Positions 13,101-26,690 of a DNA stretch of 64,000 nucleotides are shown here, in pieces; the first letter of the stretch is position 1; every line of letters starts with the position of its first letter. Where the stretch lies: positions 599,756 through 663,755 of the forward strand of contig JANPWX010000108.1 in NCBI GenBank assembly GCA_024734555.1, given 5' to 3'. Position numbers and translations under genes: made by a program. The stretch is from Trochalopteron elliotii (Eukaryota > Chordata > Aves > Passeriformes > Leiothrichidae). The notes below the pieces were generated by a model. The model saw only the letters and a list, made by a program, of their open reading frames with translations, was not told where the DNA came from and made no database searches.

Positions 13101-15544
13101 AAAAGTGCCTGGGCCATTTGGCTGTCCTGTAATTAGTGTTTCCTGTCAACATGAATGCTCCCTTTCACCTGTGAAGGCATCCAAAGGGGAAGGCTCTTAG
13201 TTTTCACAACTCATAGTTATTCTGATTAAGGAAATCTCTCAGGAAGTCTCCAACCAGTTCCTGTTTCTAGTGTTCTTGGACAAACCCCTCCAAAATGTAA
13301 TCAGCAACTAGATTATATCTGTGACTGCCTTATTACAAGTATATTAAAGACTGCACCCATCCCACTTTTGTTCTGTGTGTCAACAACCATTTTCTTCACC
13401 AACCATGGAATTTAGCTGCTGGGTGTCCAAGTATAAGCTGAGGAGTGTTTTACATTCATTATTTGCATTTATCATTAAATAATTTAAAAAAAATCCTGAA
13501 GTGTTCAAAATATGAACAAAATATACAGCCTTACAGTAAACAGATTTTTAAATACTTGTGGCTTCCTCTAAAAGTTCCTTCCTATTTTTATAGAATACTG
13601 AGCTCACAGTTTACATAGTATGAGTTAATATCAGAGTGGATCTGACTTAATTTCATAATAAAGAAATGAAAGTTAAATCATGAAAGGGGAAAATGAGGAA
13701 TGGATACACATAAATTTGGACTGAAGAATTAGGTAAATTTAATTCCAGGCCCATAATGACATTTCTTCATTTGCTGCCACTTTTCTTCCATGAATAGCTA
13801 TATTCACTTTCTATATACCTCCTTTTAAAATATATTTTCATGAACACCTGTATTATTTCTATACTATTTCTTGAATTTGATTGAGCAGAATTTTTTTAGA
13901 AATATAAATAAAACAACAGCTGTTGAAAGGCAGACTTTGACTGAAAACAAGTCAGATATTTTGACTATTCTAATAACTTTTAAAATCAATTATTCAAAAT
14001 ATCTCTTTATCAAATTCTATGACTGTGAAATAATTTTCCATTAAGAGTTAAATCAAACTTTAATTAACTAGACAGATACATTTTTCAGATCACAATTTTT
14101 CTGCTTTTCCACAACATATGCAAATTTTCTTACGGATTTTATAATAAACTTTCCCTTAGAAGCTGATAACTAGTAGCTCCAATAAGTTATTGTATGCACG
14201 TTTAGATTTGATAATTTAGCATAAGCAACTATGCTGAAAATGCAATGGCATGTTTAAAAGATGGCCATTTCCTCAAGGCAAGCTCTAACACTTCATAGTT
14301 CTCTGCATATAAATATTTCTTGGGAAAAATCAGTAGGACATAGGTACGTACCCTTATGAAAACAATTCTGCAGACTTAATGATGTCAGTAGGAATCTATT
14401 TTCCTTTAAACATCATTTTTTAGTGGCTAGACATTCCTCTTCTTTCTGGACTTTCCCAGGACCTAGCAGAGAGCAAACAACTTACTATCTGGCTTTGATT
14501 TATTAAAAATATGCAACATCAGACAATTTTATGCCACAGAATTAAAAAACATTTAATGTAGACAGGTGTAATCTGCAACATGGGGCCCTCAAAATGCCTG
14601 CCAAAGTATTTGTTAGAAGTCTAGCTTGTAAGAACCATATCTTATATTTTACCATTTTCTCCTTGTCCTCCACTGAGAGCAATAGATTTGAAAGGAGTAG
14701 AAAAGGTTAAAGAAATATTCAGTTAAAGAGTATGCTTGCAGCTTTTAAAAAAATAAAATATTTCTGGTGTACTCAGGAAATCACCTCTTGCAACTTCTGA
14801 TAAAACTTGATTTTGATAAATATTACACATTTGTCACTAAATTATTTTTCATGTCAAAATGTCTGTATGGCAAGTCAACAAAATAATTTTATTTTATTAT
14901 TTGAAACAACTAAAAATTACAAAGGACCTTCCTAACAATTTACCATGTAAGTATAAAAGTTCTTTTGTGCTTTATAATGCTATCCTATTATAAAAAATAA
15001 GAATTCATGGATATAGAAAGTTAACTGAAGATATATGCCTTTTAAAAAAAAAAAATTCAGTAGTGAACTTATATTATTGAAATAATTCTAAAGAATTTAT
15101 TTTTGAGAAAATACGAAATAGAGACATATACCCTACAGAACCTAATTGACTTTGCAGGGCACAGTGAGAATTTCATTGCTGTGATTTGTATTAGCTGCAA
15201 TTTATTCTCCTTGTTCCAGAGTAGATGAAGAATAAAAGTACTAAAAAAGCAGAAACTATTAGCAACAGCTACAACAACATTGTGCAGAACTTCAAAAAAA
15301 TATTAACCTGTTGGAACCTCAGACTTTGGTTTGCTGACTTGGACAATGAGAAGCTGTGTGTTGCGGCTCTGATGATCTTCATAAGAACATGTTTCAGAGC
15401 AAAACTGAAACTCATGTTAAAACTTCACACCATTCAAATTCCTGAGTCACTAGTAGGAACATTTACTTATACTTATTTAGGGACTTTCATATTAAAAAGC
15501 TCAAAATATAATACATATATACATATTCATGCCTGTATATGCAT
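10181..15544. other. Unannotated stretch, AT-rich, no repeats recognised
   Basis: Over 5 kb with no gene or recognisable interspersed repeat. Small items: a 15-base near-repeat CATACTGAACRGTTT at 10,943-10,957 and 11,015-11,029 (72 bp apart), and octamer-type ATTTGCAT sites at 11,414-11,421 and 13,461-13,468. 13.4-15.1 kb is especially AT-rich with long A/T runs. Absence of repeats over this length could reflect constraint or simply old unique sequence; only a species alignment would tell. Confidence 0.5.
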
Positions 15545-15561
15545 ATACACACACACACACA
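15545..15561. repeat. (AC)8 microsatellite
   Basis: About eight AC units, preceded by ATGCATATAC. A minus-strand frame reading VCVCVYAY here is an artefact of the repeat. Confidence 0.85.
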
Positions 15562-16326
15562 TTCAAGTCTCTACATATGTTTGTCAAACCGTTTCTGCTT
15601 AGAGCTGAAACCAAAAGCAACACAACAATGGAGATAAATACAAAAAAACCCTTTCTGAATCTCTCCCAGCTTTCAGAAACAAAAATATTTTTCACATTTC
15701 ATTTCAAATGTTAATTGATGGTCAATTTAGCTTCCAAATTTCAACCTATACGAGTGATGGAAATCTAAAGCAAGCTTCTGATCCTGTTAATTTGACTCAT
15801 TCCATCATAAAGGCCTTGTAGAAATTCTGTAACATATTCCTTAATGTTATTCTTTAGGGATATATTAAATAAATATTCTTCTTGAGAATTTTGAGAATTA
15901 ATTTCACCTCTGGTTTTGTTGTATCAATAAACACAAAGCAAAGATTAACTATTAATTTTGAAAATAACTTATTAAAAAATAGTAGTCCTACATATATGGA
16001 AATGAAAGCCTTGTGGCAAGCCTTATGCCTTAGAACACGTATATTTTAGTAATATTTTTGATACAGCTGAGGGCAATTATGTCTGTAGTTCCCATCAGAC
16101 ACACAGATATGGCACTGCCATGAGGCTGAAGGCACTTTTTCCATGGGAGTGATATGCTGGGAAAATGGATATTCTGGGTATATATTGCAACATATCCACC
16201 AGATGTGCCTTTAACCCTCTACAGAATAATATATAAAATTTGAAGCATATGGTTCTTCCTCAGGCATGCCTTTTTGCCAGTGAGTAGCATTACAGTAGCT
16301 TTATTTTCAATATTTTCATTACCTTT
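15562..16326. other. Unannotated stretch
   Basis: No gene or repeat family seen. AT-rich. Confidence 0.55.
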
Positions 16327-16344
16327 ATATATATATATATATAT
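16327..16344. repeat. (TA)9 microsatellite
   Basis: Uninterrupted alternating TA followed by TCAGCTGG. Simple sequence repeat. Confidence 0.9.
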
Positions 16345-16387
16345 CAGCTGGAAGGATTGGAAAGCAAATATCTCATTCAAAAGCATA

Positions 16388-16442
16388 AGATGGGGTCAGA
16401 TGAGATGGGATGAGTTGAGATAATATGAGAAATCATGAGATG
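16388..16442. repeat. Imperfect GAGAT-type short tandem tract
   Basis: A 55-bp purine-rich tract made of variants of GATGAGAT / GATGGG / GTTGAGAT / ATGAGA. The units are 5-10 bp and imperfect, as in a decayed minisatellite. Confidence 0.5.
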
Positions 16443-16949
16443 CCAGCATCGAGGAAGCATTTGAAAATCATTTCTGTAGGGAAGTCCTGTAAGGGCTCAA
16501 TCTCCACAGAGCAACTACAAAAAAGTAGATTTCTTCCATGCCTTTCAGTTGGACACCTTCCATGTGGAGAGACTGCCCATAAAGTGTGAGCCATTTTTCA
16601 TTTGATAAGCACTCGTGTTCAGCTGGGCTCAACTTGGGGCTGCTATGGACTACTGCCCTCCCTAACTACTGCAACCGTTGGACAGCAAATTGCACTGAAT
16701 TGCAATCACAAGGTACACAGCCTACTTAAGCCTCCTTGCTACTCTGAAATGCCAGTATTTCTGCTTAAAATTAGAGACAAAAGCAAGCAAAAGTGTCTTG
16801 CCCAGTTCTGCTTAGTGTTAGCATAGAACTTATTACTTAATCAATAAAACTTTTTCTCATAAAACTACGGTGCAGAGAAAATCTTTGCTCTCAGGTGTTG
16901 CCATTCTGTCTGCATGTTTATTACCTCATAGGCTGTGTGATTATTAGAT
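16443..16949. other. Unannotated stretch
   Basis: No gene or repeat family seen. An open frame of 74 codons at 16,602-16,826 lacks recognisable features. Confidence 0.5.
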
Positions 16950-16972
16950 AATAATCTAATAATTAGATTATT
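16950..16972. repeat. 23-bp perfect AT-rich palindrome
   Basis: AATAATCTAAT and ATTAGATTATT are perfect reverse complements separated by one A. A second, overlapping short inverted repeat (GATTATTA...TAATAATC) lies immediately upstream. It could extrude as a cruciform or hold paired homeodomain sites (TAATC/GATTA); no function is shown. Confidence 0.7.
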
Positions 16973-18430
16973 TCTGGGTCCTTCCCAAGAAAAATGCTTT
17001 TACTAAGTTTTAGAAAATCCTATGTGTCTCAAAAGTCTTAATGATCACTCCAAGCATTTCCCCCTTCCTACTCCTTCCCTCCACTTTATATACAGAGCAT
17101 GTCATATGGTCTGGAATATACCTTTGGTTAGTTCACTATCATTGGATTTCTTACTTTATAATAAGGTCACAGTAACCATGTCCAGTGATCATAATCAAAG
17201 ACTGAAGTTACAGGGGGCTTAGTCCAGCACTGTTTGTCATGTCCTAGCTTTGAAAATGACTGCTGATCCTGACTACTTCAGTCCAGGACGTGTCTGGAAC
17301 AAAAGCATCTGTTTTACGATAACTTGAGCAAATGTAGGTTATCGGAGCAAATTATATATTTGCTTATATCTGTGCGTGTGTGTGCATGAACATATGTACA
17401 TGTATTTCTGTTTGGCTCAATGCATCCAATTTCAAATGAGCATATTCACCCCTTGCAGTGACTTTGTAAGTAACAAGCCACATTTCTGCACTGCTGTGCA
17501 AATTCCATGGTATTTTTATGCAGCTCCTCCAGAAAAATGCATCCCTAGACATTTTGTAAAATTCAGTACAGCAACCATGAAAATATTTCACTGTATGATG
17601 AAAAGGTGTTTGGGTTAAGATGCATAATAATACATCACAAGTTTCCCATCCAGGACAAAACTCTTGTTTGATTTCACAGAAAGTGAATTCTACCAATCAG
17701 TTTTTCCTCTGTGGTCAAAAAACCAGCTTAAAATTTAATTCTACAAAAAGTAATCATAAAATTAGCAAACAAGAAACAAGATAAAATACACTAGCTTGAG
17801 ATTTTCCCCACTTAAAACACTGAGAAGTTAATGCTGTATGTGGATATAATTCTAAAGATAAGATAAACTACAGAAGCCTAAAAATGCATGGGGTTTATAT
17901 GACAAAAAATTTATTTGCTCAGTAACCATATCTAAAGCTTCCCAGAATTTTCATGTGCACAGCAAACCTTATGAAATTCTCCATCTGCCTGAACTAAGTA
18001 TAGAGTAATGAGGTTACGTTTTAGAAATATAATTTACATATTAAATCTCACCAGAGGTGATCATTCCACCACTATCAGTGGGAGTTTATACTCAAGTCAC
18101 CAGATAAATGTTATACAATCTCTTTTTGCAGCAACACCCTGTGTCAGCTGAGATAAAGATTGTCATAGTATTTAAATTAAGGCTTAATTCAGGTCAATTT
18201 AAAATAATTTTTGAATATTTCACATTTCAGTCTAGCAATTTCCAATTTTGCTCCATAGGACATGAGGCAACACTAAGTACTGGAAAATAGGGATATTTTT
18301 CAAAGGAGAATTAATATGCAGCTTGAATTGAATATTCAGCTATAACATACTATTTTAATGAACAAAACTAAATAATTGGGGGGATCACGTGCTGGGGAAA
18401 GTGAACACACAGCAGCATTAACCTGCAAAT
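16973..18430. other. Unannotated stretch
   Basis: No gene or recognised repeat. Open frames at 17,364-17,696 (minus) and 17,376-17,618 (plus) are mirror overlaps on a TG-rich segment and look like chance. Confidence 0.5.
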
Positions 18431-18640
18431 AGTCATGCTCATTCATGCCCGCAGTGACTTTTGGTGTGTAATTTGCCCTGGGACACTGCTGAGCCCGTGC
18501 TCTGGCGGATATGGCCTCTTCCCAGGTAGCAGAATGGCCTTGGCTGGCTGCACCTTCTGTCTGGCAGTGCACCGGGGCCCTGCAGAGCCTCCACTGCACG
18601 GTCTGTCACATCCCCTGGCTTAAGCAAAGCTGTACCAAAG
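18431..18640. other. Local GC-rich island, function unknown
   Basis: About 200 bp are clearly more GC-rich than the flanks, with a few CpG dinucleotides. Four frames are open across it on both strands, which is expected of GC-rich DNA. No promoter motif, exon signature or repeat family is recognised. It might be an exon, a small regulatory element or an old retroposed fragment; I cannot decide. Confidence 0.35.
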
Positions 18641-21518
18641 TGTTGCAGGCTCTCTATTTGTTGACCATCAGAGTTCAGCTGGGAGAGAATTTATCTTCCT
18701 TAAATACTTGCTATCTTGGCTGGCTAACTCATCATCATTTAGGCAGCTTAAGTCCATACACATGAAGGGCACAACAGCTAATGCTGTCAATCTGGACTTT
18801 GAAATGATCTATGAAGGAGAATATATGGCCACTGCTTCATAATCAGATACTAGAAGTGAATTACCTTTCAATACTTTTCCATCCATAAATCCCCTATGTT
18901 GTCAGTTCAAAATACAGTTGTTTCCCCGGGGAGTTTCAATTTAGATCCTGTACCTCCTCTGCAGTGCAAGGCTCCTCTACCTGCCTTTGCAGCTGTTTGA
19001 CTAAGGTCAAGTGAGTCATCTGAGGTCACAGAGGAAAAGAATGACCCAGAAAGATGCTGAAACCAGGCCAGGACCTTTCAAAGTTCCCTGCTGCAACTAC
19101 TGAAGCACACTGTCTCCCTTGAATAATTCTGCCTGTTGATCCCCACTGAACATACACATTTCCTAGTGCCACAGGAAATGAAAGCTTACATCCAAGCTGT
19201 TGTAAGAGCTAGCATGCAGTGGGAACAAAACCCTTTTTTTACTGTTATATCAATAACATTACTTCCATTCATGTAGTTCAGGATATCCTTACATCCTGAG
19301 AAAAAATGGGAAAGAATACAAACCTATGTCCAAATACATCTAGCTTCACACCATGAGTCAAAATCCCAGCTTTGTGGTTCTCAGATGTTTGCCTTTTCTT
19401 TGACAGGATTAAATTTAATGGTTGTGTTTCAGATTTTTCCATCACCCAGACATTTTGAGACACTTCTCTTTCAAAGAGAAGACATTGCTGTGTTTGTAAG
19501 AATCAGAGGAATCCTACAAAATTTTCACACATAAAAGCCAGCCTGGAGTTACCTGCAATGTCCTGCATTTGCTACCCACTGTTCACACAGAAAGTTTGGG
19601 GTGAATACCATGCAGTTACAGCCCAGGGGCTAGCCTCTGTATGGTGTCTCACATCAAAGACACACAAAAAAAGTGGATGAAACTACCTACCTGAATAAAA
19701 TGGTGGGATCTGATTGTTACATTTCTCCGTGGAGTCAGTTCATGTGTGCTTAAAATGGGAAAAATAATTTTATGTATACAAGAAGAAGGGAGAGAACAAA
19801 ACTAAAAACACAATTGAAAGAAAAAATTCAAATATTTAGATTTTCACTTTTCAAAATTCCAGCTCTAACCCTCATATTTGAGTTTTCTTTGCTTCATCCA
19901 CAGTGATTCCAGATGTTTAACTGGCATATTAAATAGGACCAGTAGTATTTTCCTTCTACCTGTGGGGAGCCAATATGGCTCACATTCCATCACTTAAATG
20001 CAGAACTAGTCCATTAGTTAAAATAATAGTGATGCCTGATGTCCTGCCAGCACAGCAAGGGTGAGAGTTTAAAAAAGGCCCATGTACCAACCATACCTTA
20101 GGGCTTGCACTCAGCTTGGGGCAGGTGACTTTCCCACCTCTCATCTCAGCCTGTGTTTTTGCTCTATTCTTTCTTTGTAGATTGTGGCCTGCTTTACTTG
20201 GTGTTCTGTGAACCTTCATTGCTGGTAGCAAGTACTCTGGACATCTGCTCTGAATTTACTTTTCAGATAATATCTATATGTGTGGGGATTTTTTTTTTTT
20301 TTTTAATGTTGGGGTTAGGCTGAAACTGGCAGTCTGCAGGAGGGAAGGAAAGATCAGTACCATTTCTAATAATAACAGCTATTTGCAAGCCCAGGGACCT
20401 CAGCAGGTATCACTTTCTGTCCCAGTGACACAGCTATCTCAGATCAGAATACCACAGCCATTTTTTACCAGTAACCCCTCACAACAGTTTTAAACAAGGG
20501 AAATGAAATATGTATTTATTCATGGCTCAAATACAGGGCAATTCCAAGGATGCAGAATGGAATTCACCTGGAAATGGGCCAGAACACGGAGGCCAGCTTT
20601 TCACCCTGGGAAAGGAGTGATGTGCACTTTTCTGTGAAAAGAGGTCATCAAGGTTTCAGCCTTGTAACTAGCCATAGGGGCCTGTGTAAGAAATGGATTT
20701 TTAGAGGATTCTGAAAGCTCACATAGTCTTGTACACCTGTATGCAAACTCTGAGATAACTGTGCTGACATAGAAAGGCCATGCAATAGAGAAGACATTAT
20801 TGAGAGAGAAATTGAACTGGAATTTCAAACGATGGCCTTGCAAACAGACCAGATATTTTAGAGAATTAGAACTGTGAAAAATGCATTGTAGCAAGACCAT
20901 GTGGGGTAAAATAATGAGTGATTAGTGTTAGAAGTATTAGCAGCATTGTGTGGCAAAAGCTAATAGGCTGAAAAACATTTATAAGGCATTGTAAACAAAA
21001 AATAGGCTGGCTTCTGATAGAATGGTGCTGAGTTTTACATCTCTTGCGTCTCACCCTTCTGTGAGATTAACAATAGAATAAAATCTTTAAAAACACCTCT
21101 CAGTTGCCCCATCTCTGTAGAGCTGGGTTTTTCCAACAGGCCTATAGCTGTGGCATAGTTCAAATTAGGCACTGAAGAAAACAGTAGGAAAGGGTGATCC
21201 AGCTCTCCCTAAAATAAATAGAAAGATTTCTGTAGAAGTTAGAGCACAGTGAATCACCACTTGTTTCTTAAGCATCCTTTTTTATCCTTTGGGCTCAAGT
21301 CACCTTCTTTTTAGTTATGATATCTGATAGGATTTCAGCCTAAGCTCTATGGCTATGATCTTACGTCCTATAATTCAACCTGCTCCAGAAAATCTCTATT
21401 TATTGAGTGATGAATAATAGAATTACTTAGCAGCCTCTTTTAGCTTTCAGAAAAGAAAACACAGTATTGTATGCACTGTTGCAGAAGTTTTCCTTTATTT
21501 TCCTGTGGGGATTTATTC

Positions 21519-21521
<3 letters not shown>
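18641..21521. other. Unannotated stretch
   Basis: No gene or recognised repeat family. A T16 run lies at 20,289-20,304. Open frames (up to 99 codons at 20,601-20,900, minus) show no domain I know. Confidence 0.5.

Positions 21522-21550
<29 letters not shown>
21522..21550. repeat. A29 homopolymer
   Basis: Twenty-nine consecutive A. It could be the tail of a plus-strand retroposed sequence, but the upstream 200 bp match no element I recognise and no target-site duplication was identified. Confidence 0.85.
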
Positions 21551-21553
<3 letters not shown>

Positions 21554-24499
21554 CACTGAGAAGTACAGTAGTTAATTCAGACAGTTTCAAGTTGCCTAGA
21601 GCTATTGACTGATATATGCAAAACCTTGCCATTATGTTTTCAAAGCAGTGACAAATAGAATTAGGAGTGCAACTCCTTTGATGATACTTTGAATTCTTTT
21701 TTATAAATTACCTTCTGTTATTGTCTGGGCTTGATCCTTCTCCCCCAGAAACTAGTGGGAGTTCTGCCACTGACTTCAGGGGAAGGAGAATTGGATTGTT
21801 TTCAGCACAGATTTCAAAACAAAGGCTTGAAATTGGCAGGAATAAAACCCTCTGCCATGAATCGAGGCAGCACGTTGCCAGATGGCAACTTTTCAGAGTT
21901 ATGCAAACAAATTTGGTTTATTCAATACAAATATTTGAAGCAAACAAAAAAAAAATGAAGAGTATTATTCACATTTACCAAAGTGTCAGATTGGAGCCTT
22001 CTAAATTTTAATTTGGTTCCAAGAAAAATAAAGTCTCTAACAACATTGTTATTGCTCTAGAAAGCATCTGAGTCTGGCTTTCCATTCTGATTTGTACTAA
22101 TACAGATATAGTTTTGGGTAGGTGAAGAAAAACAGGAGTATTGGGGAAGGCAGGGACTCAACACTGTTCCTGGGGGAAGGCAGTTTAGGAGCAGTTGGTC
22201 AACTTCTAGTTGAGGAGCACATGTTCTCTGCACAACCCAAAGTGAGAATGAGACACCCTGAGAAGGCATTTTGAGCTTTTAAGTTAGGTCCTTGAGGGTA
22301 GGTACTACAAGTAGCCCCATAACTTACAAATGAATTTTTCAACGTATGGCTAACCACCCAAATCCATTCATCAGGTAACAGCCAAGAGAAAGAGGCTGGT
22401 CAAGAATACCAGAAGAGTTCTGATGTTGGACTTTTTGGTCTATTATGCTCTGGTCTCGCTTTAGTCAAGTAACACTCAGAAGAGACAGAAAGTGAATCTA
22501 AAACAAACAAAAGGTAGATTCTGTTTTTCCCTGAAAATTAACTTTGGATCTATTTAGAAAAATGACCTATGAGCAATAAAAAAATAGTATTGCTGAATTC
22601 AAAAAACTTTTCTCTTATTCAGTAAAAAGGCTAAACAGGAAGAGGTTTGCATACAGGTCAGAATAAGAGAGCTCTAGGACCTTTACTTCACTATCACAAT
22701 CCTTTTCTCAACTGCATCTAGTGTTAAAAGTAAAAAATAATAAAACACATCTGCCCTGAATTCTCTCTGCATACAGTTTCCTTCCGCCTGTGGTGAGGGG
22801 TGTGCTTTTGGAATGGTAGAAGGTTTCATCTTTTAATGTATAATGAAATCCACATTCCAGTCAAATGTGATCAGCCCTGCCAGTGCAGAAAGATTTTTAT
22901 TGTTCATGTTTGCCTTCAGAGTGCCACTGCACATTACTAAGCATGTTGGCTTCTTGCCACCTCTATTTTTAAGCTGTGGAGAAATCTGGGAAGTGAAAAA
23001 ATATCTGTCTTTGCTTTTTAAAAGAAAAGCCATTATTTTAAGTAGGCAAACATTTTAAATAACTTAGGCTAGAAAATGAATGTGTTCTTAGATGGGCACG
23101 CTTATTTTAGTCAGGCAGAACTGACCATATCTTTGAATTAACCTCTTGCTCCTCATAACCTACTTGTATGCACTGTGTTGACCTCATGGGAAAGAAAATC
23201 AAATCAACTGTAAATTGCCTGAACAGATATGTCTGAACCCATGAGACAGCACATCCTACATTTACATGACTTACTCAAGACAAGTGGTACTTGCCACACC
23301 TTCTACTCAAAAGGTCACACAGAATTTTTTATATTCAATAAAAAAATTACAGCAGTGGGCCACAGGTTTGAATTAATACTCTTCATATGATTCCTAGAGC
23401 ATGGAGGAAGGGATAAGAGAATAAATTACTAGTAGAAGAGTTCAGAGGAGCAAGGTGAGAAAGTGGGAGGGAACACTTTCATGTTGATGAAAGAGTTTCA
23501 TTTCAGATGGATCCTCTCTTCAGCTAACTTCAGGGACTGGCATATGGCATATGCTACAGATGGATAAGCAGCAATACACATACAGCTGTAAGGTTCTGGC
23601 ACTCCTGGTCCTGGCCCACGCTGCCAGCTGGCCAGCAGAAAGCAGGTCTGCAGGACGATTTGATTTTCCACAGCTGCTGTACAAAGCATGAGGTCAAGGG
23701 AGGTGAGGAGAGTGAGGGGCTTGTAGCTGACTGGTCCTTGCTTACAGCACAGAGGCTGAATTCACCCATGACAACTGCAATATCCCAGGCAGCAACTTTC
23801 TCCATGTGCGAGTCCTTCATTTAAATGTTGTGGTAATGTAGGGCTTGACTGGGCACTCTGGAATCTCTTTACAAAATACACGAGTACATGCAAGATGGGT
23901 GATTCTTGTCTAATGCACAGTAAATATACCAAGTAGATTGAAGTATCATTTTGTGGAAAAAGGGCATCACTGTTTGGTAGTTATGTTTAGGAAAACATCC
24001 TGACACCCCTCTGTGTGTTGACAACAAATAGTTTGTTAAAAGAAATAAAAATAAAACCCTCTTGTTGCTGGAATCAAAGTCAAAAACAAAGTCCTCTGCA
24101 CACTGCCAAAAGTCTCACAGTTTTGCTAGTGGGGTTTGAATCACAATTTACTATTATTTTCACAGGAGCCAAAAACCACTGTATTCACTTTAATGGGATG
24201 ACTTACTAGAAATATTTAATTTCATAGGTATAAATTTTAATGAAATTTAGTTGTATATTAGCTATTTCAAAGTTTTTGAAAACAGATAGTTTAATTATTA
24301 TATTATGCCAAGCCATTTGAACAAAACGTTTCCTGTGAAATTACCTGATAACACCACTTTATTCAAGATGATGAGGATAAGGCTGGAGTATGAGGAATTT
24401 CAGAATAAGAGAACAAAATTTCAGAATAACAGGCCTAAGGATAAAAAAATGTCAGAAAGAACACAAATAAGGAAGAAATCCCTCCTATGCAGAAATGTT
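21551..24499. other. Unannotated stretch
   Basis: No gene or recognised repeat. A moderately GC-richer patch lies at about 23,500-23,800 without exon signals I can defend. Confidence 0.5.
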
Positions 24500-24860
24500 A
24501 GGCTTGTGCAGCATAGAGAAGAAAAGGCTCTGGGGAGACATTACTGTGATTTCTAAGGGGGCTTAGAAGCAAGATGGAGAGAGGTAGTGATAGTGATAGC
24601 ACAAAGTGTAATGGTTTTAAATTAAAAGATGTTCAGAGTAGGTGTTAAGAAGAATGTTTTTACTCTGAGGGTGGTGAGGCACTGGAACAGGTTGCCCAGA
24701 GATGCTGTGGATACCCCATCCCTGAAAGTGTTTAAGGCCAGGTTGGATGGGGCGTTGAAACATTCAGTCTAGTGAAAAATGTCCCTGGCAGGAGGTGAAA
24801 CCAGATGACCTTTAAAAGTCTCTTCTAACCCAAACCATTCCAAGATTCTATGATTCTATG
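24500..24860 (+). mobile_element. CR1 LINE 3' end
   Basis: Collinear with the avian CR1 3' region. In order it carries a 'gagaagaaaaggctctggggagac' type block, an 'aagatggagagagg' block, 'gagggtggtgaggcactgg', 'caggttgcccagagatgc', 'ccatccctgaaag', 'aggttggatggggc' and 'gatgacctttaaa', with the terminal octamers ATTCTATGATTCTATG at the end. It is 5'-truncated, as most CR1 copies are. The upstream boundary is approximate. It is the most complete CR1 3' end in the window. Confidence 0.93.
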
Positions 24861-26690
24861 AAATTCTCAACATGAGGAGAAAACCTCTCTGCCTTCAGAT
24901 ATACAAGGTGATCTCTGATCGGTTCATCACTCTGCAGGAACAGGAGCTTGAGGGCATGATAAGTAGTTTGACAAAAGCATCAACTTAGTATCCAGAGGCA
25001 CTCAAAAAAGAAATTCATGCACTAGGACTTATTGTGAAAGAAACAGAATAAACCAGAAAATATCATTCTAGAATATAGATATATCATTCACTCTGACTTT
25101 TAATTTTGGACTCTAGTCATCTAATCTCAGAAAACATATGTATCAACAAGGTTCAAATACTACTAGGGTGGTTGTATGGATGACTTAATAGGCTCAAAAC
25201 TTCAGCTCATAAAAGAGATGGTTTCAAATCATAACACAAAAGTCTACAGAACCAGTGTTGGCCAGAGATTCATTACTCACTGCTCTTCTAGTGCTGAAGC
25301 TGGTTTCTGGCAAAAAAAAGCCCCTCGCAGAATCAGATCCAAAGAAAAAACAAAAAGGCAGTTTTTCATGTAACATGAGTTAACCTTTGTAACCACCCCG
25401 CAAAAGGACCTAGTCAGTACAAGAGGTATGTGTGGTAAGGGGAAATTAGTAGAAAGGAGGGTTTGTAGAAGGTTACTAAATAGACAAACCACAGATGTTG
25501 AGGGAAATACTTGGGCTGAAAGTAACTGAAGACTAGGAAAGCATTAGAAAGATGTATCACACACCGTTGTTCTTTTTCTCCTTCTGCTTACATGTCCACT
25601 TACAGGCCAATGTTGCCAAACTAGATTTATCTGAACTGTGTGACTGTGCTTTCATTCCTATCATGAACCTCTGTGTTATAAATTGTATGTTGTATGTATC
25701 GTGACTGCCTGACCATTTGCCTAGCAAGGAAACCAAAATTTATATTCATAAGCATTAATAAAGGTAATTGTATCTTAGCAGATTATTACAAAAGGTGCAG
25801 GAAGAAGGTTTTGGAGACAGAAGAGGACATTCTGGAATTCAGTCTACTTCTTGATCCTCTGTGATGGGACACAGGAGCCTAAATGAAGAATTCAGAGAGG
25901 TGAGCAAGCTAAGCAGGGAGAGATCACTGGAAGTAGCAGAAGGCAATGGGGGTGTCCTACACACTGCTCCACAAAGTTCCATTACTCTGGAAGTTAACCA
26001 TCTTCAGCATGGGTTTTGTAGGCACAACTCTTCACAAGCCAAAGGTGCTTTTTCCTTTGACAATAAAAATAGGCCTCTTTCCTCATACATGGCCAACATT
26101 CAAGAAACACACCTTATTTGGTGTGTAATACAGAGTTCTCAAGCAAGTATGCCTTTCACAGTCTGTACAAAAGTCTTTTCTTCTCATTTACATTAAGTAT
26201 TCCAAAGACTAAGACTACAGAGATAGAAGATGAAGTTGACTCTAAAATCTGGTGAGATTTGCATCAAGTTGTTAAACTACTTCTCTCTTAATTCAATTAA
26301 TTCAGACTCAGTAAACAAGGTTGAAAATGTCTCCTTCAAAAAAGAACCTACTAAAATGAATTGACCAGATTTAGTTATTTCCATCCAAAATAAGATAAAA
26401 AGTTATTTAAAACTTGCCAGCCTTTGCCTTGGGAATTTTTTTTTCCATTAATTAAATGGCATAAGCCTTGCATAAAAGTAGCATCTTACTTCCTTTTCTA
26501 GTAACATTTAAGTGAATCAGGCTTCTAAGCTTTTACTCAAGTCTGCATGTCTTGTAATTCATATGTGATTTGTCCCTCAAGTATCTTTCTGGTACAATGA
26601 TGTCTACTGGGAAAGCTACATAGGTGAAAATTCAGGGTACAGCATATCCCAGAGAGTTTCCTAAAGACCGTGTAGGGGTAAAGCTCTTCC
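24861..26690. other. Unannotated stretch
   Basis: No gene or recognised repeat. The open frame at 25,861-26,196 (111 codons) has no recognisable feature. Confidence 0.5.

Noticed and set aside
21522..21550. Poly(A) as proof of a processed pseudogene
   Set aside because: No recognisable parent sequence upstream and no target-site duplication identified.
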